In this document: in pieces, positions 1 to 7,671 of the stretch
How positions within the stretch are numbered: position 1 is the first letter of the stretch
Layout of the letters: each line of letters opens with the position of its first letter
Source of the DNA: a bacterium
GTDB lineage: Bacteria; Planctomycetota; J058; JAJDCP01
Direction: 5' to 3'
NCBI GenBank assembly: GCA_030428695.1
Contig: JAUIEM010000067.1
Location: 1 to 30,375 of the forward strand
Length of the DNA stretch: 30,375 nt
The notes under the pieces: model-generated
The model's input: only the letters and a program-made list of their open reading frames with translations
Databases searched by the model: none
What the model was told of the DNA's origin: nothing
Made by a program: the position numbers and the translations under genes

Positions 1-136
1 TGTCCGTCTTCACCTCAACCTCGACGACCGTGCCAACCAACGCCCGCACGTCTCCGCCCGGGTCCTCGACGAGGTCGGCCATGCCGGTCCACTTCGGAAA
101 CTTGTAGGTGAGCTTGATGTTCTCGACGTTCGGCAT
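1..136 (-). CDS. Left-edge fragment, DUF4175-like repeat region (partial)
   Basis: An open minus-strand frame runs off the left edge. From an ATG at 136 (another lies at 151) it reads MPNVENIKLTYKFPKWTG, then MADLVEDPGGDVRALVGT and VVEVEVKTD. I recognise this pattern, a Tyr/Pro strand followed by an acidic GGD and ALxGTxVEVEV, from the repeated beta-domains of large DUF4175-like membrane proteins. Third codon positions are almost all G or C. In that family the segment normally lies well inside the protein, yet here an in-frame stop occurs upstream near 205, inside the gene on the opposite strand. The fragment therefore either starts abnormally late or sits at a rearrangement or assembly junction. 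No other function can be inferred. Confidence 0.5.
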   Translation of the reverse strand, partial: MPNVENIKLTYKFPKWTGMADLVEDPGGDVRALVGTVVEVEVKTD

Positions 137-728
137 CCTCACTGCGGTCATGATCGGGCTCGCCCTGCTCGGGGCGGTCGGGCTGAGCGGAGGCGTGGCC
201 GGGCTCTACGCCCTGCGCGCGCGGGTCCGCCGGCAGCTGCTCGGCCCGGTCGCGCTGCGCCTGGGCGGGAGCCTGCGCGTCCCCGCCTTCCTCGAGCCCC
301 CCGACCTCGAGCTCGAGGTCGGAGGCCACCGGCTGCGGATCACCCGGCGCAAGTACGGCCGCGGAAGCTGCGAGGCGCTCGAGCTCGAGCTGCCGCCGCG
401 CGCCGGGCTCGAGCTCGACCTCGCTCCGCGTGCGCGCTGGCCGGCGCCCGCCCCGCGCTGGACGCTCGGCGACGGCGCCTTCGACGCCCTGTTCGCGATC
501 GTCCAGGGAGCGCCGGCAGAGGCGGTGCGCGCGCTGCTGGACGGCGACGTGCGGCGGCGGCTGGTCGCGCTGTGCGGGCTGCGCCGCCAGATCCATCTGC
601 ACTGTGTGGTCGGTCCGCACGGGATGGTGCTGCGGCGCCTGCGCGGCTGGCGCGACGCCGACGAGCTCGCGCACTTCATCGAGCAGGCGCGGCCGATCTT
701 CGCACGCTACGTCGCCCTGCAGGGCTGA
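117..728 (+). CDS. Small membrane-anchored protein of unknown function
   Basis: This protein of about 203 aa has an N-terminal hydrophobic segment (roughly residues 5-30, rich in G, L, A and V), then a basic stretch (LRARVRRQ) and a soluble domain. It looks like a single-pass protein with a cytoplasmic C-terminus. The ATG at 117 is preferred because AGGTGAG lies 4 nt upstream; GTG 108 in the same frame follows directly after a stop codon, and ATG 150 has no ribosome binding site. The C-terminal part contains a conserved-looking LHCVVGPHGMVLRRLRGWRD segment. I do not recognise a family. It converges with the zinc-ribbon gene 33 nt downstream and overlaps the minus-strand fragment at the left edge. 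Confidence 0.6.
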   Translation: MFSTFGILTAVMIGLALLGAVGLSGGVAGLYALRARVRRQLLGPVALRLGGSLRVPAFLEPPDLELEVGGHRLRITRRKYGRGSCEALELELPPRAGLELDLAPRARWPAPAPRWTLGDGAFDALFAIVQGAPAEAVRALLDGDVRRRLVALCGLRRQIHLHCVVGPHGMVLRRLRGWRDADELAHFIEQARPIFARYVALQG

Positions 729-761
729 CCGGAGGCTCTGTCGGGAGGTCGAGGAGCGGGC

Positions 762-1184
762 TCAGGTGTTGTCCATGTCGTCGCGCAGCTTGCGCCAGCC
801 GGACTCGTCGTCGAAGGAGCCGAGCGGGTCGCCGTAGGGGGAGTCGATGCCGGAGATCGGGACGAAGGTCTGATGGGAGACCTCGGTCTCCTCGATCGCG
901 CCGTCCTTGCAGTGCGGGCAGGGACCGACGAGGGGCTCGCCGAGCGCGTCGCGGTAGCGGGCCTTCTGGCAGCGCGGGCAGTCTTCCTGGAACTTCGCGA
1001 CCTCGGACTTGATCTGGTCGATCTGGTCGAAGGACAGCTTGGCGGTGTCGACGAGGATCAACCACGGCGGGCGGAAATCCTTCTGCGCGACCCGCTGCTC
1101 GACCTTCTTGACCGCGCCTTCGTCGACCAGCCCCATCTGCTGCGCGCAGCGCACGAACACCCGGTCGAAACCGTCCTGGAACAC
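762..1184 (-). CDS. Zinc-ribbon protein of unknown function
   Basis: The product is 140 aa and starts with GTG at 1184, behind a purine-rich GAGGGAAGGGC. Residues 1-65 look helical; the phrase GLVDEGAVKKVEQ resembles the short N-terminal helical module that precedes regulatory domains in some planctomycete proteins. Two CxxC knuckles follow, CPRC (Cys69, Cys72) and CPHC (Cys89, Cys92), separated by 16 residues. This spacing fits a structural zinc ribbon. The acidic C-terminus is probably disordered. There is no catalytic motif, so a DNA/RNA-binding or protein-adaptor role is possible but unproven. The gene is divergent from the PEGA lipoprotein gene. Confidence 0.75.
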   Translation of the reverse strand: MFQDGFDRVFVRCAQQMGLVDEGAVKKVEQRVAQKDFRPPWLILVDTAKLSFDQIDQIKSEVAKFQEDCPRCQKARYRDALGEPLVGPCPHCKDGAIEETEVSHQTFVPISGIDSPYGDPLGSFDDESGWRKLRDDMDNT

Positions 1185-1215
1185 GCCCTTCCCTCACGTC
1201 CAGCGTCTTGCCTGC

Positions 1216-1244
1216 AGCGTATCACATAGGGGGTACCGCGTCGA
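1216..1244 (-). promoter_or_regulatory. Candidate sigma70 promoter of the zinc-ribbon gene
   Basis: On the minus strand, TCGACG (1239-1244) is followed after 17 nt by TACGCT (1216-1221). The -10 has the same TAnnnT form as other candidates in this window, and the GTG start lies about 30 nt downstream. This is a match by eye only. Confidence 0.35.
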
Positions 1245-1299
1245 GCACTTGCACGCCCGGCGCGCTCCGACGACAACGTGAGGGGGGACGGAGGATCCG

Positions 1300-2127
1300 A
1301 TGCGCACCCTGTTGCTGATGTGCCTGTGTTTGACGAGCGGCTGCGTCGCGATCTTCCGCACCGAGCGCGCCGAGGTTCTCGTCGAGACCGACCCGCCCGG
1401 CGCGAAGGCCGTCTACCGGGGCCAGGTCGTGACGACCCCGGGCGTCCTGCGCCTGCCGCGGACCGAGGCGGGCCAGATCGAGATCCGCAAGGAGGGCTAC
1501 CAGCACACGATCGTCAACTTCGACGCGAGCCCCGACGCGGGGATGTGGGTCGCTTCGGTGTTGAGCAACGCCACCCACGGCTACTTCACGCTCGGCATCT
1601 CCTTCGTCTTCGGCATGATCGTCGACATCGAGACCGGGGCGCTCAACTCCTTCGACGGCGACATCCGCGTCGCGCTCCGCGACCTCCCCCCGCGCTTCCC
1701 GGTCGAGCCGGAGCCGGCGCCCGCCCCGGTTCCCCCGCCCCCGCCGATCGCGGACGCGCCGCTTCCGCCGAGCCCGGTGCTCGCCGAGCCCTCCGACCCC
1801 CTGCCGGAGGTCAAGATCGAGGGGCCGGTCGCCGGGACCCCCGCCTCCGACGCGCCGCGGCTGCCGCCTCCGGCGCGCCTTCCCCTGACCCGCCCGGAGC
1901 GGATCGCCTTCGACATCTACCGCGCCGCCGAAGAGGCCGGCCGCGGGACGGAGGAAGACCTCGACCGCCTGCTGCGCTGGTTGCGCTACGCGGAGGACGA
2001 GGGCGGTGCAGGCCTCTCCGATGATGCCCTCTTCGACTTCGGGGAGTTCGTGATGCGCAAGCCCGCCGCCGACCACGCCGCGCGCTGGGAGACGGTGCGA
2101 GCCTACTACGCGGGCCGCGACGACTGA
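1300..2127 (+). CDS. PEGA-domain lipoprotein
   Basis: This 275-aa protein begins with a lipoprotein signal peptide; the lipobox LTSGC places the lipidated cysteine at residue 15. Residues 22-68 form a PEGA-type beta domain (VETDPPGAKAVYRGQ, then GVLRLPRTEAGQIEIRKEGY), a fold common in surface-associated proteins of bacteria with complex envelopes. A short hydrophobic region follows (FTLGISFVFGMIVDIETG, around residue 97). A Pro/Ala/Val-rich linker covers roughly residues 133-200, and a small helical C-terminal domain ends the protein. GGAGG (1290-1294) lies 5 nt before the ATG. It is probably anchored in the outer membrane or facing the periplasm. Its partner is unknown; PEGA domains often act as binding or scaffold modules. 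Confidence 0.85.
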   Translation: MRTLLLMCLCLTSGCVAIFRTERAEVLVETDPPGAKAVYRGQVVTTPGVLRLPRTEAGQIEIRKEGYQHTIVNFDASPDAGMWVASVLSNATHGYFTLGISFVFGMIVDIETGALNSFDGDIRVALRDLPPRFPVEPEPAPAPVPPPPPIADAPLPPSPVLAEPSDPLPEVKIEGPVAGTPASDAPRLPPPARLPLTRPERIAFDIYRAAEEAGRGTEEDLDRLLRWLRYAEDEGGAGLSDDALFDFGEFVMRKPAADHAARWETVRAYYAGRDD

Positions 2128-2178
2128 GCCCATTCGCTATGTCGGGGGCCTGCCTGGCACGGCGGGAGCTGGAAGCGG

Positions 2179-2208
2179 TTGTCGTCCATCCGCGCTCTGT
2201 GTTAAACT
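2179..2208 (+). promoter_or_regulatory. Candidate promoter of the FHA-GGDEF gene
   Basis: TTGTCG (2179-2184), an 18-nt spacer and TAAACT (2203-2208) lie in the AT-richest stretch between the PEGA gene and the cyclase gene. This gives a leader of about 80 nt before ATG 2295. The position supports the later start codon. Each box matches 4 of 6 consensus bases. Confidence 0.4.
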
Positions 2209-2294
2209 CCTCTCACTGGCGGACGACCACAGAGGGCGGAGCACCCCCGCCACGGTCGACAACCTCGGCCAACAACCAGGGCGGGCACCTTCGG

Positions 2295-3275
2295 ATGGCT
2301 GATCTCGGCGCTATCACACCGGCCGGCGACGATCCCCACTCGGAGACCCAGCACATCCACAGCTCCGAGCTCCCGCACTTCGAGGCGGAGTCGTCGGGCT
2401 ACGACGAGCAGCCGACCGCCTTCGTCGAAGAGGACTCCCTGCCCGCCGAGGAGCTGCGCGCGAGCGCCCTGGTCCTCGCCAGCGGCGAGCAGCTGGGCCG
2501 GAAGGTCGACATCCCCGCCGAGGGCATGACCATCGGCCGCGGCTCGAGCTGCGGCCTGACCGTCGGCAGCCGCAAGGACGGCACCAGCCGGGAGCACGCC
2601 CGGGTCTACTTCGACGGCGGCGAGCTCTGCCTGCAGGACCTCAACAGCACCAACGGGCTGCGGGTCAACAACGAGCAGCTGCGCTTCAGCCGGCTCCGTC
2701 CCGGCGACCTCGTCCAGATCGGCCGCACCCTGCTCAAGGTCGTCGCCGGGGGCCGCGACGCGCGCTACCACGAGGCGCTCTACAACAAGGCCGTGCGCGA
2801 TCCCCTCACCGGGCTGTTCAACCGCCAGAACCTCGACGTCGTGCTCGCCAACCAGGCGCGCCAGGCGATCACACGGCACCTCCCGCTCGCGATCATGATG
2901 CTCGACATCGACCACTTCAAGAAGGTCAACGACACCCACGGGCACCAGGCCGGCGACGCCGTGCTCCGGCAGATGGCCAAGCTGGTGCGCTCGGGGCTGC
3001 GGGCCTCCGATCGGGCCTTCCGCTACGGGGGCGAGGAGCTTCTGGTGATGCTCCCGAACACCGACCTCGAACACGCGCTGTCGATCGCCGAGCGTCTGCG
3101 CCGCATGGCCCAGAGCCGGCGCTTCGCCTTCGAGGATGCCGTGATCCCGATCACCGTCTCGATCGGCGTCGCGCAGCTCGCGGGCACGGTGGACGACCTG
3201 ATCAAACGCGCCGACGACGCCCTGTACAGCGCGAAGAAGGGCGGCCGGAACCGCGTCGTGGGCGACGTCGCCTGA
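2295..3275 (+). CDS. FHA-GGDEF diguanylate cyclase
   Basis: The protein has 326 residues from ATG 2295. The same frame is open further upstream to 2139, but that part overlaps the candidate promoter and looks non-coding. Residues 1-55 are acidic and probably disordered. Residues 57-150 are an FHA phosphothreonine-binding domain with the hallmarks IGRGSSCGL, SREHA and NSTNGLRVN. Residues 163-322 are a GGDEF domain (DPLTGLFNR, MLDIDHFKKVND, HGHQAGD). Its signature is GGEEL (245-249) rather than GGDEF or GGEEF. An RxxD product-inhibition site (R236-D239) lies exactly five residues before it. It should make cyclic di-GMP under control of a phosphorylated partner, possibly a Ser/Thr kinase target, although the Leu in the signature leaves some doubt about activity. 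Confidence 0.9.
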   Translation: MADLGAITPAGDDPHSETQHIHSSELPHFEAESSGYDEQPTAFVEEDSLPAEELRASALVLASGEQLGRKVDIPAEGMTIGRGSSCGLTVGSRKDGTSREHARVYFDGGELCLQDLNSTNGLRVNNEQLRFSRLRPGDLVQIGRTLLKVVAGGRDARYHEALYNKAVRDPLTGLFNRQNLDVVLANQARQAITRHLPLAIMMLDIDHFKKVNDTHGHQAGDAVLRQMAKLVRSGLRASDRAFRYGGEELLVMLPNTDLEHALSIAERLRRMAQSRRFAFEDAVIPITVSIGVAQLAGTVDDLIKRADDALYSAKKGGRNRVVGDVA

Positions 3276-3296
3276 GGGCCCGGGCCGCGCGACCGC

Positions 3297-5336
3297 TCAC
3301 CCGACCCGCGGGTAGAGCTCGCGCAGCGCGGCGTACAGGCGCTCTCCGCCGCGCACCCGCAGCTCGCACACGTCCCCGGCCGTCGCCAGCTCCAGGGTCG
3401 CCGCGTCGAGGGACCAGCGCCTGCGGGGCCGCAACAGGGCGATGCCCTCGAGCGCCGCGGCGGGGATGCGGCGGAAGGGCTCGAGCGCGTCGTTGCCCCA
3501 GGCGCACAGCACCAGCTCTCCCTGGCCTGCCCCGCACAGGGCCGGCCGCCAGCCCGACTCGTCGCGCACGGCGACCTTCCACAACAGCCGCAGCCCCTCC
3601 GGCCGCTGCTCCGGGGGCAGCCGGTGCTCCTCGCGCAGGCGCCCGGCATCGGCCGGCAGCAGCACCGTGAAGACGTAGAGCAGCGGCCCGGCGACCGCGA
3701 GCACGCCGAGCGAGCCGGGGCTGAGGATGCCCTCGAGCGCCTCCGGGGCGACGACCAGTCCGGCGGCCACGCCGCCGAGCAAGCCGAGCCACAGGACGAC
3801 CAGTGGGAACACCGGCAGTCGGCACTCCCCGGCGCTCGGGCCGCGCAGGATCCCCGGCTCGGGGCCCGGCGCGGGCGGCCGCTCGCTCCGCACCCGCAAG
3901 CGCGGGCGCGCCTCCGCCAGCGCGGCCAGGCCGTCCGCGCTGACGGCGGTGCCCCTCAGGTCCAGGGCGCGCAGGCCGGGAAGCGCGGTCAGCGAGCGCA
4001 GGAAGCCGTCGCCGACGTTGGAGCCGCAGAGGTCGAGCTCCTCCAGACGTGCGCAGCCGAGCAGCCGGCTGAAACTGCGCTCGTCGAGCCGGCAGTCCCG
4101 CAGCCGCAGGTAGCGCAAGGCCGGCAGCGCGGCGAGCAGGCTCAGCTCGTCGCGGTGGGTGACGAGGCCGTCGACGACGAGCTCGCGCAGCGCCGGGGCC
4201 CCGCGCAGCGCTGCGAGCGCAGGACGGGGCGACTCGAGTCCCGCGAGGTCGAGGGCGACCAGCGCGCCGCGGTCCTCCCACTGCACCCTCCCGGTCCGCT
4301 CCCGCAGCGCGCGTCGGGCCAGACGCCGCCGCGCCTCCGGCCCCCCCGGGGTGGGGCCGGCGTCGGCGGCGCCGGGCTCCACGTGGTCCTCGATCGTCGC
4401 TCCATCCGGCCCGAGGTGGAGCGCGTACACGCCCCCCGGCTCGACGCCGAGCGGCCGGAGCAGCCCGATGTCGAGGAAGTGCTCGGCGCGCCGGTCGTGG
4501 CCCTCCCCGCGGTCGCGGTAGAGCGCCCGGGCCCGGCACCCGTCCAGGCGCAGGTCGAGCTCGACCCGGGCCGACTCCCAGCGTTCCCCCAGCCAGCCCT
4601 CGAGCTCCCCCCGCACCGCGCGCACGGCGCCGGCGTCGCTGAGCGGCCGGCCCGGCGGTCGCGTCCACCGCAGCCCCCGCAGACAGCCCGCGGGGTCGAA
4701 GGCGACCGCCAGCTCCTCGTCGCCGAGCGTGAAGCGCAGCTCCTCCCCGCCGGGCGCGCTGGCCGCGTCCCGCGGCGGCAGCCAGGCGCGCAGCGCCCGC
4801 CGCGCGTCGACATCGTAGCGCCGCGAGACTTCCCCGAGCAGCCGGCGCAGCGCGGCGCCGTCCACGGTCGGCGCGTCGTGCAGGGTCGGGCCGCGCAGGG
4901 ACAGGAGCAGGAGCGGGCGCTGACCGTCGCCGGCCTGCGCCGTGGGATGGGCGAAGAGCAGCGCGGCGTCCGCCCCGCACACCTGCGCGGCGACGACGCC
5001 GAGCAGCTCGGCGTCGAAGGCGTGCAGGGCGACCCGGGGCGTGCATAGCGCGGCGACGCCGTGGGCCTGGCCGTAGCCGCGCAGCCGCTCGGCGTCGCCG
5101 CACAGGGCTGCCGGCACCCCGGCGGGCAGGGCGGCCCACGTCCAGACCAGCCCCTCGCCCGGGTCGATGCACCCGAGCACCTGGACGCGGGGCCGCAGCG
5201 GACCGCAGTCCAGCGTGCCCTCGCGCAGGTTGAGCTCGCCGCGCTGGCCCTCGAGCAGACGGCGCAGGTGGCGCAGGTTGGCGAGCACGCGCAGACAGCC
5301 ACGCTCGTAGGCGCGGGCGAGCGCCGGACACAGCAT
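3297..5336 (-). CDS. DUF6882-like / leucine-rich-repeat membrane protein
   Basis: The 679-aa product starts at ATG 5336 behind an excellent GAGGAGGT. The frame stays open far upstream, but that part is antisense to the coiled-coil gene. Residues 10-145 resemble DUF6882: the phrases VQVLGCIDPGEGLVWTWA and LRGYGQAHGVAALCTP fit the family pattern of Trp-rich WaWAN followed by YGxxHGI. Residues 356-482 contain about five leucine-rich repeats (LRELVVDG, LRYLRLRDC, LEELDLCGSNV, LRALDLRGTAV). Two transmembrane segments follow (508-530 and 541-560), then a C-terminal soluble domain of about 115 aa, possibly PH-like. The LRRs probably bind a protein. The combination of domains is unusual and the function is unknown. 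Confidence 0.7.
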   Translation of the reverse strand: MLCPALARAYERGCLRVLANLRHLRRLLEGQRGELNLREGTLDCGPLRPRVQVLGCIDPGEGLVWTWAALPAGVPAALCGDAERLRGYGQAHGVAALCTPRVALHAFDAELLGVVAAQVCGADAALLFAHPTAQAGDGQRPLLLLSLRGPTLHDAPTVDGAALRRLLGEVSRRYDVDARRALRAWLPPRDAASAPGGEELRFTLGDEELAVAFDPAGCLRGLRWTRPPGRPLSDAGAVRAVRGELEGWLGERWESARVELDLRLDGCRARALYRDRGEGHDRRAEHFLDIGLLRPLGVEPGGVYALHLGPDGATIEDHVEPGAADAGPTPGGPEARRRLARRALRERTGRVQWEDRGALVALDLAGLESPRPALAALRGAPALRELVVDGLVTHRDELSLLAALPALRYLRLRDCRLDERSFSRLLGCARLEELDLCGSNVGDGFLRSLTALPGLRALDLRGTAVSADGLAALAEARPRLRVRSERPPAPGPEPGILRGPSAGECRLPVFPLVVLWLGLLGGVAAGLVVAPEALEGILSPGSLGVLAVAGPLLYVFTVLLPADAGRLREEHRLPPEQRPEGLRLLWKVAVRDESGWRPALCGAGQGELVLCAWGNDALEPFRRIPAAALEGIALLRPRRRWSLDAATLELATAGDVCELRVRGGERLYAALRELYPRVG

Positions 5337-5435
5337 CGGGACCTCCTCGAGAAGGCTCCAGGATGCCGATGCCGGGTCGGAAGTCCAGCCTCGCGCCCGC
5401 GCAGCCGCGCCGCGCAACGTCCGGCACCAAAACTG

Positions 5436-5464
5436 CAGACAGCGCGGCCGCGGGGACGTACAAT
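5436..5464 (+). promoter_or_regulatory. Candidate promoter of the coiled-coil gene
   Basis: CAGACA (5436-5441), a 17-nt spacer and TACAAT (5459-5464) lie in the 228-nt divergent spacer between the LRR gene and the coiled-coil gene. The -10 matches 5 of 6 consensus bases. The leader to ATG 5565 would be about 95 nt. Confidence 0.45.
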
Positions 5465-5564
5465 CGAGCAGACGGCGGAGCGGCGAGCGCTCCCGGCCGA
5501 CGAACGCACGCCCAGGCCGGCGTGGGGGAACGGGGACGCGCTCGTCGGTTTCGGGAGGGGCCCC

Positions 5565-6953
5565 ATGGCCGACACCTTGCAGGGCGCGAAGTTCTGGGAA
5601 GAGATCGTCGCAGCTCAGGAGATGGTGCGCGAGGGGCACGACCCCTCCGCCTCCGATCCCCCGGATGAGCTCGCCCCCGCGGTCGAGCCCGCCAGCGCCG
5701 CGGCCGCCGCGGAGGACCCGGACGACATCCCGACCGAGCCCGCCTTCGGCGCCTTCCCCGGCCAGCAGCCGGACGCGCTCTACTGGCGCCAGCAGGCGGT
5801 CCGCAAAGCCGAGGCCTCCCTCGAGCAGCTCGTCGCCAGCCGGGTCGAGGCCGCGCTGGCCGGACCACGCGCCGAGCTCGAGGCCGAGCGCGAGGCCCTC
5901 GAGCTGCGCGAGGCCTCGATCGACGCCCAGATCCGCTCGGGCGTGGCCGACGGCCTCGCCCGAGAGCGCGCCGCCCTCGCCGCCGAACGCGCGGCCCTCG
6001 CCGCTGAGCGCGACGCCTTCGCGACCGAGCGCGCGGAGCAGGCCGGAGAACGCAGCGGCCACCAGGCCCGGCTCGACGCGCTCGCCGCGCGCCTGCAGGG
6101 CGTCGTCGACGAGGTCCGGGCCGGCGCGGGCGCGGTCGTCGAGACCGAGCAGGCGGCCATCGCCGAGGAGCGCGCCGCCCTCGCCGCCGAGCGCACCCGC
6201 CTCGAGGCCGCGCGCGAAGACCTCGCCGCGCGGCGGGCCGCGCTCGAAGCGGAGGTCACGCGCGCCGTCGAAGACCGGCGCGCCGCCCTCGACACCGAGC
6301 GTGCCGCCCTCGCCAGCGAGCGGGCGAGCGTCGGCGCGCGGGTCGAGGCCGAGATCGCCCGCCGCAGCGCCGAGCTCGAGCAGCAGCGCCAGCTCGCCCG
6401 CCTCGAGCACGAGCTGCAGAGCGAAGAGCTCGCGAAGGCGAAGGCGAAGGTCGAGGCGAGCATCGAGCCGCGGGTCGCCGACCTCCGCGCCGCCCTCGAG
6501 CGCGAGCTCGCCGAGCACGAGCGGGCCCGGAAGGAGCTCGAGACGACCGTCGAAGAGCGGGTCGCCGCCGAGACCGAGGCGCGCACGGAGGCCCAGCGGG
6601 CCACCCAGCTGCGCCTGGAGAAGAAGCTCGAGGCGGTCGACAAGGAGCGCGCGATCCTGCTCGAGATGCGCGGCACCCTCGACCGCGAGCGGGTCGAGCT
6701 CGACCGCGACAAGAAGGCCTTCGAGCAGCGGGTCGAAGAGGCGGTCAAGCAGCGCTCGAAGAGCCTGGACGACGGCTGGGCCCGGCTGCGCGAGCGCCAG
6801 GCGCAGCTCAAGGTCTCGGCGAGCAACCTCAACAAGAACCTCGTCGCCTACACCGAGAAACGCGACCGCCTGCTCGAGCGTGAGCGGGCCTTCATGGAGC
6901 AGGTGCGCAGCCTGCGCGGCAGCTCCGGCAAGCGCCCGATCGCGGGGGACTGA
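5565..6953 (+). CDS. Long coiled-coil protein
   Basis: The product is 462 aa from ATG 5565, preceded by GGGAGGGG; upstream in-frame codons belong to the divergent promoter region. The first 75 residues are acidic and probably disordered (FWEEIVAAQEMVREGHDP, then an Ala/Pro/Asp-rich stretch). From about residue 80 to 450 the sequence is almost entirely Glu/Ala/Arg/Leu with heptad and AALAAER-type repeats, which predicts one long alpha-helical coiled coil. There is no signal peptide or membrane segment, so it is cytoplasmic. It may be a cytoskeletal or scaffold protein. Its composition makes homology assignment unreliable. The metallophosphoesterase gene follows 7 nt after its stop codon and is surely co-transcribed. 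Confidence 0.8.
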   Translation: MADTLQGAKFWEEIVAAQEMVREGHDPSASDPPDELAPAVEPASAAAAAEDPDDIPTEPAFGAFPGQQPDALYWRQQAVRKAEASLEQLVASRVEAALAGPRAELEAEREALELREASIDAQIRSGVADGLARERAALAAERAALAAERDAFATERAEQAGERSGHQARLDALAARLQGVVDEVRAGAGAVVETEQAAIAEERAALAAERTRLEAAREDLAARRAALEAEVTRAVEDRRAALDTERAALASERASVGARVEAEIARRSAELEQQRQLARLEHELQSEELAKAKAKVEASIEPRVADLRAALERELAEHERARKELETTVEERVAAETEARTEAQRATQLRLEKKLEAVDKERAILLEMRGTLDRERVELDRDKKAFEQRVEEAVKQRSKSLDDGWARLRERQAQLKVSASNLNKNLVAYTEKRDRLLERERAFMEQVRSLRGSSGKRPIAGD

Positions 6954-6960
6954 GGGGCCG

Positions 6961-7590
6961 GTGCGCGTCGTCTGCCTCAGCGACACCCACGACCGCCTCG
7001 ACCGCATCGAGGTGCCGGACGGTGACCTGCTCGTCCACGCGGGCGACCTGACGATGCGCGGCGAGCTCGACCAGCTCCGCGCCTTCGACGCCCAGCTCGC
7101 CGCCCTCCCCCACCCCCACAAGGTGGTGATCGCCGGCAACCACGACTTCGCCTTCGAGCGCGACCCCGAGGCCGCGCGCGCCTGCATCACCGCCGCGACC
7201 TACCTCGAGGACGAGGAGGTCGAGGTCGCGGGCCTGCGCATCTACGGCAGCCCCTGGCAGCCCTGGTTCCACGACTGGGCCTTCAACCTGCAGCGCGGGG
7301 CAGCGCTGGCCGAGAAGTGGGCGCGCATCCCTGAAGGGCTCGACATCCTCCTCACCCACGGCCCGCCGGCCGGCTACGGGGACCGCTGCTACGACGGGAG
7401 GCGCGTCGGCTGCGCGGATCTCCTCGTCGCGATCGAGCGCGCGCGGCCGCGCTTCCACATCTTCGGCCACATCCACGAGGATGCCGGACGCTGGCAGCAC
7501 GGCCCGACCACCCTGGTCAACGCCTGCAACTGCACGCTGCGCTACAAGCCGACCCAGCCGCCCGTGGTCCTCGACATCCCCGACCGCTGA
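6961..7590 (+). CDS. Calcineurin-like metallophosphoesterase, MPPED-type
   Basis: The 209-aa protein starts with GTG 6961, with GAGGGG in the stop region of the preceding gene. All five metallophosphatase blocks are visible: SDTHD (Asp8, His10), GD (Asp29), GNHD (Asn60, His61), LLTHGPP (His133) and GHIH (His170, His172). These coordinate two metal ions. The segment GSPWQPWFHDWAFNLQRG (residues 96-113) is characteristic of the MPPED1/MPPED2 group, which hydrolyses phosphodiesters in vitro. It lacks a signal peptide and is cytoplasmic. The physiological substrate is unknown. Pairing with the coiled-coil gene suggests a shared process. Confidence 0.9.
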   Translation: MRVVCLSDTHDRLDRIEVPDGDLLVHAGDLTMRGELDQLRAFDAQLAALPHPHKVVIAGNHDFAFERDPEAARACITAATYLEDEEVEVAGLRIYGSPWQPWFHDWAFNLQRGAALAEKWARIPEGLDILLTHGPPAGYGDRCYDGRRVGCADLLVAIERARPRFHIFGHIHEDAGRWQHGPTTLVNACNCTLRYKPTQPPVVLDIPDR

Positions 7591-7621
7591 CGAGCGCCGC
7601 GCAGACTCCGGGGCTCCTCGC

Positions 7622-7627
7622 TACAAT
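7622..7627 (+). promoter_or_regulatory. Candidate -10 box of the tail-fibre-like gene
   Basis: TACAAT within CGCTACAATGGAGG lies about 45 nt before ATG 7672, directly after the metallophosphoesterase gene. I see no convincing -35 at 17 nt, so only the -10 is called. Confidence 0.35.
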
Positions 7628-7671
7628 GGAGGGATACTCCCCAGGGCCGTGTTTCGGCAAGTGAGGCTGCG

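Noticed and set aside
2139..2294. N-terminal extension of the FHA-GGDEF protein to the start at 2139
   Set aside because: The extra 52 residues overlap a plausible promoter and have unlikely composition; ATG 2295 gives a normal protein.
5337..7190. Minus-strand open frame continuing upstream of the LRR protein for more than 600 codons
   Set aside because: It is antisense to the coiled-coil and metallophosphoesterase genes, is low in complexity, and the strong ribosome binding site lies at ATG 5336.
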